NCBI GenBank assembly: GCA_947628555.1
Contig: CANRAI010000019.1
Coordinates: 1-14,575 of the forward strand
From: an uncultured Clostridia bacterium
GTDB lineage: Bacteria > Bacillota > Clostridia > Christensenellales > Borkfalkiaceae
Direction of reading: 5' to 3'
Length of the DNA stretch: 14,575 nt
This document shows, one piece after another, positions 1 through 6,637 of the stretch; position 1 is the first letter of the stretch, and each line of letters starts with the position of its first letter. The translations under genes and the position numbers were made by a program. The notes under the pieces were generated by a model. It was not told the origin of the DNA. It did no database searches and saw only the letters and a program-made list of their open reading frames with translations.

Positions 1-268
<268 letters not shown>

Positions 269-281
269 ATGCTACCTCTGA

Positions 282-752
282 TTAAAAACGGAAGTGCGCA
301 AACGCCTTGTTCGCCTCGGCCATTCTGTGCGTGTCTTCCTTTTTCTTTACTGCGCCGCCCGTGTTGTTGTAGGCGTCCATAAGTTCCGCCGCAAGTTTTT
401 GCGACATATCTCTTTCGCTGCGCTTTCTGGTTGCGATTACCAGCCAGCGGATTGCAAGGGTCTGGCGCCTTTCGGGTCTGATTTCCATAGGAACCTGATA
501 GTTCGCGCCGCCGACGCGCCTTGCCTTTACTTCGAGAACGGGCATTATGTTATTCATTGCCTGTTCGAAAATTTCCATTGCGTCTTTACCGAGCTTCGCG
601 CTCATTGTTTCGAAAGCGCCGTAAACGATTCCCTGTGCCGTTCCGCGCTTTCCGTCGTACATAATCTGGTTGATAAGTTTTGTTACAACCTTTGAATTAT
701 ACACGGGATCGGGTAAAACGTCCCTTTTGGGGACTCCGCCTCTTCTGGGCAT
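282..752 (-). CDS. rpsG: 30S ribosomal protein S7
   Basis: Primary 16S rRNA-binding protein of the small-subunit head, contacting the 3' major domain and the E site. The 156-residue product has the usual length and motifs: MPRRGGVPKRDVLPDPVYNS at the N-terminus, the central RRVGGANYQVPMEI segment, RWLVIATRKRSE, and the C-terminal HRMAEANKAFAHFRF. The frame also has an upstream ATG at 767 adding five residues (MEDYF), but the family starts at MPRRG and a GGAGG sits 8 bases before the ATG at 752, inside that extension, so 752 is chosen. It is 13 bp before fusA. It is separated from rpsL by 640 bp, which is unusually long for this pair; that gap is filled with hairpins and tandem repeats. Confidence 0.97.
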   Translation of the reverse strand: MPRRGGVPKRDVLPDPVYNSKVVTKLINQIMYDGKRGTAQGIVYGAFETMSAKLGKDAMEIFEQAMNNIMPVLEVKARRVGGANYQVPMEIRPERRQTLAIRWLVIATRKRSERDMSQKLAAELMDAYNNTGGAVKKKEDTHRMAEANKAFAHFRF

Positions 753-767
753 AAAATAATCCTCCAT

Positions 768-1050
768 TTATTTATTTCACTCTAACCGCGCAAAGCGCGA
801 TTTTTGCGGGTTGCTTTGCGGAAAAACGGCTGTCAGCCTTTGATTTCCCGCGTAAGCAAAGATGTTTCGTAATTCGCGCAAAAGCGCGGATTACATTCAG
901 AGTTTTTTAAGGGTGAACCTTAAATAAGCTATTGCTCGTCCGAAGAGTTAAATGCTCTGCGGGGCAAACCTTCTCCACCTGCCGGTGAATACTGCCTACT
1001 TTTATCGGTTAAAGGGTATATATTCCGAGAACAAGTAGGAATAATTTTGT
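768..1050. other. rpsL-rpsG intergenic segment with several hairpins, no gene seen
   Basis: No coding region is supported here. The visible structures are: an 8-bp stem CGCAAAGC/GCTTTGCG (789-796 with 813-820), which competes with a local CGCGCAAAGCGCG hairpin; a TAATTCGCGC/GCGCGGATTA stem with an AAAA loop (870-879 with 884-893, one wobble); TTAAGG/CCTTAA near 907-923; and CCTACTT/AAGTAGG enclosing about 30 bases (near 990-1040). On the minus strand this would be the untranslated leader of rpsG within the operon. A TATATA element near 1017-1022 could be part of an internal promoter, but no good -35 box accompanies it. Neither a processing site nor an S7 binding site can be assigned by eye. 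Confidence 0.5.
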
Positions 1051-1358
1051 TTTCGTGCAATTCGTGCGGTTGCGCGAATTGTCACGAGGTTGCTAAGGTC
1101 GTAAAAGGCTTAACGCTTGAAATGAATCCAAGCTTGCCTTTTTCGGCGTTAGCGTATGAAACCTTTTTCGTGCAATTCGTGCGGTTGCGCGAATTGTCAC
1201 GAGGTTGCTATGGTCGTAAAAGGCTTGACGCTTGAAATAAATCCAAGCTTGCCTTTTTCGGCGTTAAAGTTTGAAACCTTTTTCGTGCAATTCGTGCGGT
1301 TGCGCGAATTGTCACGAGGTTGCTAAGGTCGTAAAAGGCTTGACGCTTGAAATAAATC
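1051..1358. repeat. 115-bp structured tandem repeat, about 2.7 copies
   Basis: Copies start at 1051, 1166 and 1281, an exact 115-bp period with only a few substitutions; the third is cut off at 1358. Each copy holds HP1 (in copy 1, TCGTG plus CAATTCGTGC at 1053-1067, loop GGTT, GCGCGAATTG, one bulged T, CACGA ending at 1087). Copies 1 and 2 also hold HP2 (AAAAGGC 1103-1109, inner stem GCTTG/CAAGC, GCCTTTTT 1136-1143), which looks like an intrinsic terminator on the plus strand. The array fills the gap between rpsL and rpsG. The period is not a multiple of three, which argues against a repeated peptide. There are no unique spacers, so this is not CRISPR. It could be a REP/BIME-like element or a duplicated leader module; I do not recognise the family. 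Confidence 0.9.
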
Positions 1359-1392
1359 TGTCAGATAAGTTCAAGCCGCTTTTTAATGCGCC

Positions 1393-1767
1393 TTACTTCT
1401 TGGGTTTTTTAGCGCCGTATCTCGAACGGGCTTGCATACGCTTGGAAACGCCTGCCGTATCGAGCGCACCACGGATAATGTGGTAACGCACGCCGGGCAA
1501 ATCCTTAACTCTTCCGCCGCGGATAAGGACGGACGAGTGCTCCTGCAAATTATGACCTTCGCCGGGAATGTAAACCGTACCTTCCTGCTTGTTGGTCAAG
1601 CGAACCCTTGCAATCTTACGGATAGCGGAGTTAGGCTTTTTGGGAGTGGTCGTCGTAACTGACAGGCACACGCCGCGCTTCTGAGGGCAGTTGTCCAAAA
1701 TGGGCGATTTGCTCTTGTAGATTTGCCTTTCTCTGCCGTTTCTGATGAGTTGGTTGATTGTAGGCAT
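1393..1767 (-). CDS. rpsL: 30S ribosomal protein S12
   Basis: Decoding-centre protein of the 30S subunit; it helps monitor codon-anticodon geometry and is the classical streptomycin-resistance locus. The 124-residue product starts MPTINQLIRNGRE and shows TTTPKKPNSAIRK, IPGEGHNLQEHSSVLIRGGR, VKDLPGVRYHIIRGALD and a basic C-terminus ending KKPKK. The two lysines whose substitution usually gives streptomycin resistance (in PKKPNSA and GRVKDLPG) are both wild type. The start is supported by an AAGGAGGT site directly upstream. It is the first gene of the str operon here; the upstream neighbour is a DUF1893 gene rather than rpoC. Structured repeats lie on both sides of it. Confidence 0.98.
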   Translation of the reverse strand: MPTINQLIRNGRERQIYKSKSPILDNCPQKRGVCLSVTTTTPKKPNSAIRKIARVRLTNKQEGTVYIPGEGHNLQEHSSVLIRGGRVKDLPGVRYHIIRGALDTAGVSKRMQARSRYGAKKPKK

Positions 1768-1861
1768 ATTTTACCTCCTTGTTTTACTCGGGGTTGCCCC
1801 CTGTGGAATATATAGACCCTTACCGCGTACCCTTAAAGCGGAGGGAGAATATGAATGGGTA

Positions 1862-2056
1862 TTTCGCGAAAGTCGTGCAGTAGCGCGACTTTACGCGAGG
1901 TTGCTGCGGTCGTAAAAGGGCGCTTGAAGTAAATCCAAGATTGCCTTTTTCGGCGTTAACGTATGAAATCTTTTCGTGCAATTCGTGCAGTGGCGCAACT
2001 TTACGCGAGACGAAATAAAAAGGCTTAAAGTCGGAGTGAATCCGACCTGCCTTTTT
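1862..2056. repeat. Two diverged copies of the structured repeat upstream of rpsL
   Basis: Copy 4 starts at 1862 and copy 5 at 1972, a spacing of 110 bp. Copy 4 HP1 is TCGCG plus AAAGTCGTGC (1864-1878), loop AGTA, GCGCGACTTT, a bulged A, then CGCGA (1894-1898): the same 15-bp bulged stem as in copies 1-3, but with three base pairs changed on both sides. The HP2 of copy 4 is partly eroded. Copy 5 has an HP1 with mismatches (its left arm resembles copies 1-3, its right arm copy 4) but a very strong HP2. With copies 1-3 they bracket rpsL. Confidence 0.8.
2017..2056. terminator. Bidirectional terminator-like hairpin in the rpsL leader
   Basis: Outer stem AAAAAGGC (2017-2024) pairs with GCCTTTTT (2049-2056), and inner stem GTCGGA (2030-2035) pairs with TCCGAC (2041-2046). 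Both strands end in a run of five T, so it could act either way: on the minus strand as an early attenuator of the str operon, about 33 nt after the predicted start of transcription, or on the plus strand as a stop. It is the HP2 part of repeat copy 5. Confidence 0.7.
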
Positions 2057-2095
2057 GTTTGCGGCGACAGTTCACCACAATAATCAGCAAATTGC

Positions 2096-2124
2096 ATTTT
2101 AACAAACTGCGGAGGAATTGTCAA
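2096..2124 (-). promoter_or_regulatory. Predicted sigma-A promoter upstream of the str operon
   Basis: On the minus strand a perfect TTGACA (2124-2119) is followed after 17 bases by TAAAAT (2101-2096), one change from TATAAT. Transcription would begin near 2089 and read toward rpsL through the hairpin at 2056-2017. No other gene on the minus strand lies between it and rpsL, so rpsL or a short leader RNA is the target. Confidence 0.75.
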
Positions 2125-2197
2125 ACAAATTTTAAAACTTTTTCCAAAACAGATAATAAGGATATTTCCGGGTAGGATTATTGCCTGTCTTTAAGTA

Positions 2198-2608
2198 CTA
2201 TATTTGATTCATAATATTATGTTTTAAAATTTCGAACGCCGCGTCTAAGCCGTCCATATTGAGCACAGCGCTTTCCATGGGGCATATGCCCGTGCCCTCT
2301 CTGTTTATTATGTTCGGCACAAGTTTTTCGTAAACGCAAAGAATATGTCGGTCGTGTAAAACTTTCAACGCGGGTTCAGATATTATTTCCGCATAGACCT
2401 CTATCGCGCCGCCGCGGGCAAGCAGCATCGCCGCCGCCTTGCCTATGATTTTATCCGCAACGAACGCGCCCATAAGCGACCCCGTTTGCAGCGCCAGCAG
2501 CGATTTTATTCCGCGGTCGGAAAAGGTCAGCTCGCCGCCCCCGTTTATTATCGCAAGCGACGCGCCGTTTCCCAAAAGTTCTTTCGCCCTTATAAGATTT
2601 CTGTTCAT
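2198..2608 (-). CDS. DUF1893 family protein
   Basis: A 136-residue cytoplasmic protein of unknown function. It matches the DUF1893 pattern: an N-terminal helix (AKELLGNGASLAIINGGGEL), SDRGIKSLLAL, GAFVADKIIGKAAAMLLARG, the highly typical VYAEIISEPALKVL, VPNIINREGTGICPMESAVL and a C-terminal helix. Family members adopt a cytidine deaminase-like fold in known structures, but no reaction is established. The Cys of GTGICPME and the Lys of DKIIGKAAA are the obvious conserved polar candidates. The start is the first ATG of the frame, with GGCGGA about 8 bases upstream. It has its own promoter (2653-2682), so it is probably transcribed alone. There are no signal peptide or membrane segments. Confidence 0.85.
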   Translation of the reverse strand: MNRNLIRAKELLGNGASLAIINGGGELTFSDRGIKSLLALQTGSLMGAFVADKIIGKAAAMLLARGGAIEVYAEIISEPALKVLHDRHILCVYEKLVPNIINREGTGICPMESAVLNMDGLDAAFEILKHNIMNQI

Positions 2609-2652
2609 ATATTTTCCGCCAAATAGATATTTCCAATATTATATTATAAAAA

Positions 2653-2682
2653 ATTATATCATACTAAAAAGGCTTCCGTCAA
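2653..2682 (-). promoter_or_regulatory. Predicted promoter of the DUF1893 gene
   Basis: On the minus strand TTGACG (2682-2677) and TATAAT (2658-2653) are separated by 18 bases, placing the start of transcription near 2646, about 38 nt before the ATG at 2608. The spacer lies in an AT-rich stretch just after the end of the MATE gene. Confidence 0.65.
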
Positions 2683-2745
2683 CGCCGTTATTGCGGCGGC
2701 AGATGTTCTTTTTAAAGCTTAAAGCCGCAATCGGCGCGGCGGACG

Positions 2746-4140
2746 CTAAGCATTTTGCGGAGCGCATGCAAGTTCTCCTTCGGGGTTCTCGTCTTTGAAT
2801 TTCAGCTTTTTGAATAATATTATAAAGAAAATAAAGTGCACCGCGGCTGTCAGCGCCCACGAAATGGGATAGGAAATGGACAGCCACAGCATATTGTGGA
2901 AGTAGGGTATGGGGAAGATGAAGAACACCCATAAAAGACGAAAACCGCACGCGCCGACAGCGCTTATCACGGTGGGCAGCAGCGAATATCCGATTGACCT
3001 TAAAGCATAGGCGAAAGTATCCATAAATCCGCACAGGAAATATGCCGCAAGGACGACTACCGTCCTCTCCACGCCCGCCGCCATAGCCGCTTCCGTATCT
3101 ACGTACATGCCGAGAAGGGGTTTCAAGAATATGATTATCGCCGCTCCGAATACCACCCACACGCCTATAACCAGCAGCAGCGTATATATAATTACGGCGG
3201 AGATATTTTTCTTGTTTTTCGCCCCGTAATTTGCCGAAGCGAAGGTCAGCGCCCCCTGCGCGCAACTGTTCATAGCAGTATATACAAAGCCTTCGAGGGA
3301 GGAGGAAGCCCCGTTGCCGTCCATAACGTCGGCGCCGAGGTCGTTAATTCCCGTTTGAATCAAGACGTTGGACAGCGAGAAAATGAAGCCTTGAAGCCCT
3401 GCGGGCAGACCTATCTGCGTTATTTCAAGAGCTTCCTTTTTGTAAAGGCGCATTTTTTTAAACCGAAATTCGAAAAATCCGCCTTTTTTCCACCTGATAT
3501 ATACCACGACCAAAGTTGCGGCTATAAACTGCGAAATAGAGGTGCATATCGCGACCCCGGCTACTCCCAGACGGAACACTATGACGAAAAGCAGATTCAG
3601 CAATACGTTTATCACGCCCGAGGAAGTGAGGAAGATAAACGGCTTTTTCGTGTCGCCCGTCGCGCGCAGAAGGGCTGCGCCGAAGTTGTAAATCATGGTG
3701 AACGGCACGCCGACAAAATATATCGCAAGATATTCCGTGGAAAGGTCCAAGACCTCTTCGGGGGTATTCATCCATTCCAGAAAATAGCGGGAACAGAAAA
3801 CTCCGAAAACGCCCACTATCGTACCCAAAATTACCGAAAGAATCATAGAGGAATACACTACGCGCTGACCCTTTTCCCTGTCGTCCCTGCCGAAGCACCT
3901 TGCCATAAGCACGTTTGTGCCCGTGGCGAGCCCCAAAAAGGACGTCACTATCATATTGATAAGCGCGGAGGTGTCGGATATGGCGGCGGTGGAGTGTTCG
4001 GGACCGAATATTCCGCAGATAATTAGGTCGCTTGCCGTATATAAAAGCTGTAAAATCCCCGTAAGCATCAGGGGAACGATGAAAATGCACAGATTTTTGA
4101 AAAGCCCCTTTCTTTGGGTCATGTCAACATTTGCAGTCAT
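2746..4140 (-). CDS. MATE family efflux transporter
   Basis: A 464-residue inner-membrane antiporter of the multidrug and toxin extrusion family, expected to export cationic compounds in exchange for Na+ or H+. Twelve hydrophobic segments are visible as two homologous six-helix halves. The first half contains family-typical FLGLATGTNVLMARCFGRDD and LLRATGDTKKPF, the latter in the loop before a helix with NVLLNLLFV. The second half carries QIGLPAGLQGFIFSLSNVLI, ASANYGAKN and the loop before GFRLLWVFF. A soluble tail after the last helix is short and polar. The start at 4140 has TAAGGTAA upstream; an in-frame Met at residue 7 is an alternative. The substrate cannot be told. It is divergent from the ArsB/SLC13-like permease, each with its own promoter in the 130-bp gap. 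Confidence 0.93.
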   Translation of the reverse strand: MTANVDMTQRKGLFKNLCIFIVPLMLTGILQLLYTASDLIICGIFGPEHSTAAISDTSALINMIVTSFLGLATGTNVLMARCFGRDDREKGQRVVYSSMILSVILGTIVGVFGVFCSRYFLEWMNTPEEVLDLSTEYLAIYFVGVPFTMIYNFGAALLRATGDTKKPFIFLTSSGVINVLLNLLFVIVFRLGVAGVAICTSISQFIAATLVVVYIRWKKGGFFEFRFKKMRLYKKEALEITQIGLPAGLQGFIFSLSNVLIQTGINDLGADVMDGNGASSSLEGFVYTAMNSCAQGALTFASANYGAKNKKNISAVIIYTLLLVIGVWVVFGAAIIIFLKPLLGMYVDTEAAMAAGVERTVVVLAAYFLCGFMDTFAYALRSIGYSLLPTVISAVGACGFRLLWVFFIFPIPYFHNMLWLSISYPISWALTAAVHFIFFIILFKKLKFKDENPEGELACAPQNA

Positions 4141-4160
4141 AAAAATTACCTTACCAAAGT

Positions 4161-4188
4161 ATTATATCATTTATTTCGATTAAAGCAA
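4161..4188 (-). promoter_or_regulatory. Predicted promoter of the MATE gene
   Basis: On the minus strand TTGCTT (4188-4183) and a perfect TATAAT (4166-4161) are separated by 16 bases. Transcription would start about 15 nt before the ATG at 4140, leaving a short leader that carries the TAAGGTAA ribosome binding site. Confidence 0.65.
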
Positions 4189-4210
4189 CTCAAATTAAGC
4201 CCGAATAGGC

Positions 4211-4239
4211 TTGCATTTAAAATTAAGCGGTGGTAAAAT
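4211..4239 (+). promoter_or_regulatory. Predicted promoter of the permease gene
   Basis: TTGCAT (4211-4216) and TAAAAT (4234-4239) are separated by 17 bases. The TTG of the -35 box is in frame with the permease and could be mistaken for its start codon. Reading it as a promoter instead puts the gene start at 4271, about 25 nt after the predicted transcription start. Confidence 0.65.
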
Positions 4240-4270
4240 AGGCGGCGTTGAATTACTTGAAGAAAAGAAT

Positions 4271-5575
4271 ATGACGTTATCTGTTTGCATATTTGCCGTT
4301 ACGGTCGCGCTTATGATTGGCGGCATACTTTTCTTCCCCGAAATAAAGCTGGGGAAGTTGAAAATTTCTACTTTCTGGGTGGTGACGCTTGTCGGTGCGG
4401 CGGTCATGCTTTTTGCGTGCGGCGCGGATTTTAAACAGGTGGGCGCCGCGCTTGTGGCGGACACTGCCGTCAACCCCGTAAAGATACTTGTGCTGTTCAT
4501 CTCCATGACGGTGCTTTCCGTTTTTTTGGACGAGCTGGGTTTTTTCCGCTATCTTGCGAACGCCGCGCTCAAAAGGGCGCGTTCGGGGCAGAAAACGCTT
4601 TTTCTGTATCTCTATATTACGGTTTCCGTGCTTACGGTGTTCACTTCGAACGACGTTATAATTTTGTCGTTCACTCCTTTTATCTGTTATTTTGCCAAGC
4701 ACGCCGAAATAGACCCCGTGCCCTATCTTGCCGCCGAATTTGTAGCCGCCAATACGTGGAGCATGCTGTTCATAATAGGCAATCCCACCAACATTTACCT
4801 TGCCACGGCATGCGGGCTGAACTTCGCGGGCTACCTTAAATACAGCCTTTTGCCCACTGTTTTCGCGGGGGTGGTTTCATTTATCTGCCTGTATCTGCTG
4901 TTCCGCAAAAAACTTTCCGCGCCATTGTCGGGCGGGGCGGAAAAGGTGGTAATAGAGGACAAATTTCTGCTTTGGACGGGTATCGTCCACCTTGCGGTCT
5001 GCACGGCGCTGCTTGCCGTCTCTTCCTACATAGGGTTGCAGATGTGGATTATTTCGCTGTGCGCGGCGGTTAGCCTGTTTTTGATTTCGGGCGTAACTTA
5101 CGCCGTGCGCCGCAAAAAACCCGCGCACCTTTTAAGCTGCGTCAAACGCGCCCCGTGGCAGCTTGTGCCCTTCGTGCTTTCCATGTTCGTTATGATAGCC
5201 GTTTTGGGACAGAAAGGGGCGATTTCCGCCCTAGCCAAATTCCTCGGCGCAGACTTTGCGGTGTGGAAGTACGGCGCGGCTTCCTTTTTTGCTTCCAATA
5301 TAATAAATAATATCCCCATGAGCGTGCTGTTCTCCGCCGTAATAGAGGAAGCGGGCGCGGGCGTAAGCGCTGTAATGGCGACCGTGATAGGTTCCAACCT
5401 CGGCGCATGCTTCACCCCTTTGGGCGCGCTTGCGGGGATAATGTTCGGCTCCATACTAACGCGTCAGGGCGTAAAATTCGGATACTTGCGCTTCCTCGAA
5501 GTGGGAGCGGCAGTAGCTGTTCCCGCGCTTGCGGCGGCTCTTGGCGGATTATGCATAATTGCGGCAATTTTTTGA
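4271..5575 (+). CDS. ArsB/SLC13-like anion permease
   Basis: A 434-residue polytopic membrane protein of the ion transporter superfamily (ArsB, NhaD, SLC13/CitMHS). About ten to twelve hydrophobic segments form two halves. Each half carries a hallmark loop: FTSNDVIILSFTPF followed by ANTWSMLFIIGNPTNIYLA in the first, and SNIINNIPMSVLFSAVIEE followed by GSNLGACFTPLGALAGIMFG in the second. The NNxPMS and NLGxxxTPxGALA motifs resemble ArsB. The substrate is open: arsenite, a dicarboxylate or Na+/H+ exchange all occur in relatives, and no ars regulator or arsenate reductase is nearby. The start at 4271 (MTLSVCIF) is chosen because the longer frame begins with a TTG inside the predicted -35 box; the local ribosome binding site (GAAGAAAAG) is weak. 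Confidence 0.78.
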   Translation: MTLSVCIFAVTVALMIGGILFFPEIKLGKLKISTFWVVTLVGAAVMLFACGADFKQVGAALVADTAVNPVKILVLFISMTVLSVFLDELGFFRYLANAALKRARSGQKTLFLYLYITVSVLTVFTSNDVIILSFTPFICYFAKHAEIDPVPYLAAEFVAANTWSMLFIIGNPTNIYLATACGLNFAGYLKYSLLPTVFAGVVSFICLYLLFRKKLSAPLSGGAEKVVIEDKFLLWTGIVHLAVCTALLAVSSYIGLQMWIISLCAAVSLFLISGVTYAVRRKKPAHLLSCVKRAPWQLVPFVLSMFVMIAVLGQKGAISALAKFLGADFAVWKYGAASFFASNIINNIPMSVLFSAVIEEAGAGVSAVMATVIGSNLGACFTPLGALAGIMFGSILTRQGVKFGYLRFLEVGAAVAVPALAAALGGLCIIAAIF

Positions 5576-5684
5576 AAAAATATTTTGTCTTGTTTTGTCG
5601 AAGTCACCCAAAATATAAAGCAATATGTTAAAATACGTATATAAAGGATGAACCAAAAATCCGCTCAATCAATGGAGGACAAAA

Positions 5685-5933
5685 ATGAATAAACAGCTTT
5701 TTACAACTATTGAGGAACTGAAACTTAATCTTGAATTTCTGGATAGAAATTCGAGGGACGAAGAAAACGGCGCGGTTTTTACCCCTGACGTGGTGGAGAG
5801 ATGTAAAGACCGTCTCGATGTTCTTTACGGCGACTTCCTGCCGCGCGAGTATTGGGAAAACATAGATAAAATTCTTGCGGGGCTGAAAATGGGTCTGAGT
5901 TTCAAGCGGGCGAAGCAAGTTTCGCAGTGGTAA
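5685..5933 (+). CDS. Hypothetical 82-residue protein
   Basis: I do not recognise this protein. Its start is well supported by GGAGG eight to nine bases before the ATG. The product (MNKQLFTTIEELKLNLEFLD at the N-terminus, ending AKQVSQW) is rich in charged residues, with no signal peptide, membrane segment or cysteine pair. Predicted helices at about residues 6-20, 33-48 and 54-75 suggest a small all-helical cytoplasmic protein. It follows the permease by 109 bp and precedes hsp20 by 144 bp. No terminator is visible on either side, so it could be read from the permease transcript; a TAAAAT at 5629-5634 lacks a convincing -35 partner. Confidence 0.7.
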   Translation: MNKQLFTTIEELKLNLEFLDRNSRDEENGAVFTPDVVERCKDRLDVLYGDFLPREYWENIDKILAGLKMGLSFKRAKQVSQW

Positions 5934-5975
5934 AATTTTTTTGAAGATATGTGTTTTAAAAAGCGTGGAAAACGT

Positions 5976-5981
5976 TATAAT
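5976..5981 (+). promoter_or_regulatory. Possible -10 box for hsp20
   Basis: A perfect TATAAT lies about 100 bp before the hsp20 start codon. The bases 17-18 positions upstream (GTTTTA/TGTTTT) are a poor -35 box. If used, transcription would begin near 5988 and give a leader of about 90 nt containing the two hairpins described below. No CIRCE inverted repeat is present, so HrcA control is not supported. Confidence 0.4.
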
Positions 5982-6000
5982 ATAAGTGAGCAAAGGAAGA

Positions 6001-6069
6001 CGGTAGGTCCCTGTGGGAAAACGGACACCGCAGCCTCCCCAAGTTATAAATAATTATAATTTTAAGGAG
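6001..6069 (+). promoter_or_regulatory. Two-hairpin hsp20 leader, candidate RNA thermometer
   Basis: Hairpin one pairs CGGT (6001-6004) with ACCG (6027-6030) and GTCC (6007-6010) with GGAC (6023-6026), with an AG bulge. Hairpin two pairs AAGTTATAA (6041-6049) with TTATAATTT (6054-6062) over an ATAA loop. After a small internal loop it also pairs CTCC (6035-6038) with GGAG (6066-6069), which is the core of the hsp20 Shine-Dalgarno AAGGAG. An AU-rich stem holding the ribosome binding site closed, in front of a small heat-shock gene, is the known layout of RNA thermometers such as ROSE and fourU, although the sequence matches neither class exactly. Confidence 0.5.
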
Positions 6070-6077
6070 AAAAAACT

Positions 6078-6494
6078 ATGAAACAGCATTATTTACAGAC
6101 AAGAAACAACAATGACTACGACCTTTTCGACGTATTCGACGATTTTTTCAAACCTATGTTCTTTGACGAGAGCAAGGAGCTGAAAACGAATATCCGCGAG
6201 AACGAAAAAGATTACGAGTTGGATTTGGCTTTGCCGGGTTACGGCAAGGACGAAATCAAAGTATCCCTCGACGACGGATATCTTACCGTAAGCGCGTCAA
6301 AACAGAAGAAGGAAGAAGGCAAGAAATATCTGAGAAGAGAGATTTGCGAAAGCACTTCGAGGAGCTATTACGTCGGCTCGGACGTAACAAGGGAGCAGAT
6401 AAAGGCGAAATACGAAAACGGAATTTTAAGCCTTACCGTTCCCAAATCCCAGCCTAAGCAGATAAAGAACGAAAATTATATTGCGATTGAGTAA
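6078..6494 (+). CDS. Hsp20 / alpha-crystallin small heat-shock protein
   Basis: An ATP-independent holdase chaperone that keeps unfolding proteins soluble in the cytoplasm until the DnaK or GroEL systems act. The 138-residue product has a short N-terminal arm (MKQHYLQTRNNNDYDLFDVF, with DDFFKPMF), an alpha-crystallin domain from about residue 36 (TNIRENEKDYELDLALPGY) to residue 125, the signature YENGILSLTVPK near its end, and a C-terminal I-x-I motif (YIAIE) used for oligomer assembly. The start at 6078 follows AAGGAG with normal spacing. It is the last gene before a strong terminator. Translation may be temperature controlled through the leader hairpin. Confidence 0.95.
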   Translation: MKQHYLQTRNNNDYDLFDVFDDFFKPMFFDESKELKTNIRENEKDYELDLALPGYGKDEIKVSLDDGYLTVSASKQKKEEGKKYLRREICESTSRSYYVGSDVTREQIKAKYENGILSLTVPKSQPKQIKNENYIAIE

Positions 6495-6501
6495 TCAAGT
6501 A

Positions 6502-6537
6502 AAAAGCGCCCCGCGGCGGTTGCCGCGGGGCGCTTTT
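6502..6537. terminator. Strong bidirectional intrinsic terminator after hsp20
   Basis: A perfect 16-bp inverted repeat (AAAAGCGCCCCGCGGC at 6502-6517, loop GGTT, complement at 6522-6537) starts 8 bp after the hsp20 stop and ends in TTTT. It separates the hsp20 block from the B12-regulated operon. Confidence 0.9.
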
Positions 6538-6583
6538 GTAAGAACGGCTTGTAAATCTTTTAGAAAATTTTTCCGACATACGG

Positions 6584-6612
6584 TTGACAGCGTAAAATTT
6601 AAGTGATAAAAT
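6584..6612 (+). promoter_or_regulatory. Consensus promoter of the cobalamin operon
   Basis: A perfect TTGACA (6584-6589), a 17-base spacer and TAAAAT (6607-6612) form a near-ideal housekeeping promoter. Transcription would begin near 6619, some 20 nt before the riboswitch. A strong promoter gated by a riboswitch fits control by premature termination. Confidence 0.85.
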
Positions 6613-6637
6613 ACAGCTTGCAAATTGAATAGAAGAT

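Larger units (their letters stand above)
1768..2197. other. Leader and upstream region of the str operon, no gene seen
   Basis: This 430-bp stretch separates rpsL from the DUF1893 gene. It contains the rpsL ribosome binding site, a TATATATT element near 1808-1815 on the minus strand (possible proximal -10; the TTTAAG placed 17 bases upstream is a poor -35), two diverged copies of the structured repeat (1862-2056), and a near-consensus minus-strand promoter (2096-2124). An open frame on the minus strand at 1891-2124 runs through hairpins and the promoter and is not believable as a gene. From the distal promoter the rpsL leader would be about 320 nt long. Confidence 0.6.

Noticed and set aside
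1051..1358. CRISPR array
   Set aside because: The whole 115-bp unit repeats without unique spacers of constant length, and there are no cas genes.
1047..1486. Cys-rich peptide frames (FSCNSCGCANCHEVAKVV) on the plus strand inside the repeats
   Set aside because: They look like a metal- or haem-binding motif, but they are read through the HP1 hairpin, have no ribosome binding site, and the 115-bp period shifts the frame in each copy; the second runs into antisense rpsL.
1891..2124. 77-residue minus-strand frame upstream of rpsL
   Set aside because: It lies over the repeat hairpins and the predicted promoter and has no recognisable protein pattern or ribosome binding site.
2690..2760. Intrinsic terminator after the MATE gene
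   Set aside because: GCTTA/TAAGC and GCCGC/GCGGC inverted repeats occur, but no U-run follows them on the minus strand.
3355..4026. Long plus-strand frame of 223 codons
   Set aside because: It is the antisense shadow of the MATE transporter gene; its product has no domain and an odd composition.
4211..4270. TTG start extending the permease by 20 residues
   Set aside because: The TTG coincides with the -35 box of a good promoter and lacks a ribosome binding site; the ATG at 4271 begins directly before the first membrane helix.
5935..6077. CIRCE operator for HrcA upstream of hsp20
   Set aside because: The TTAGCACTC-N9-GAGTGCTAA inverted repeat is not present.
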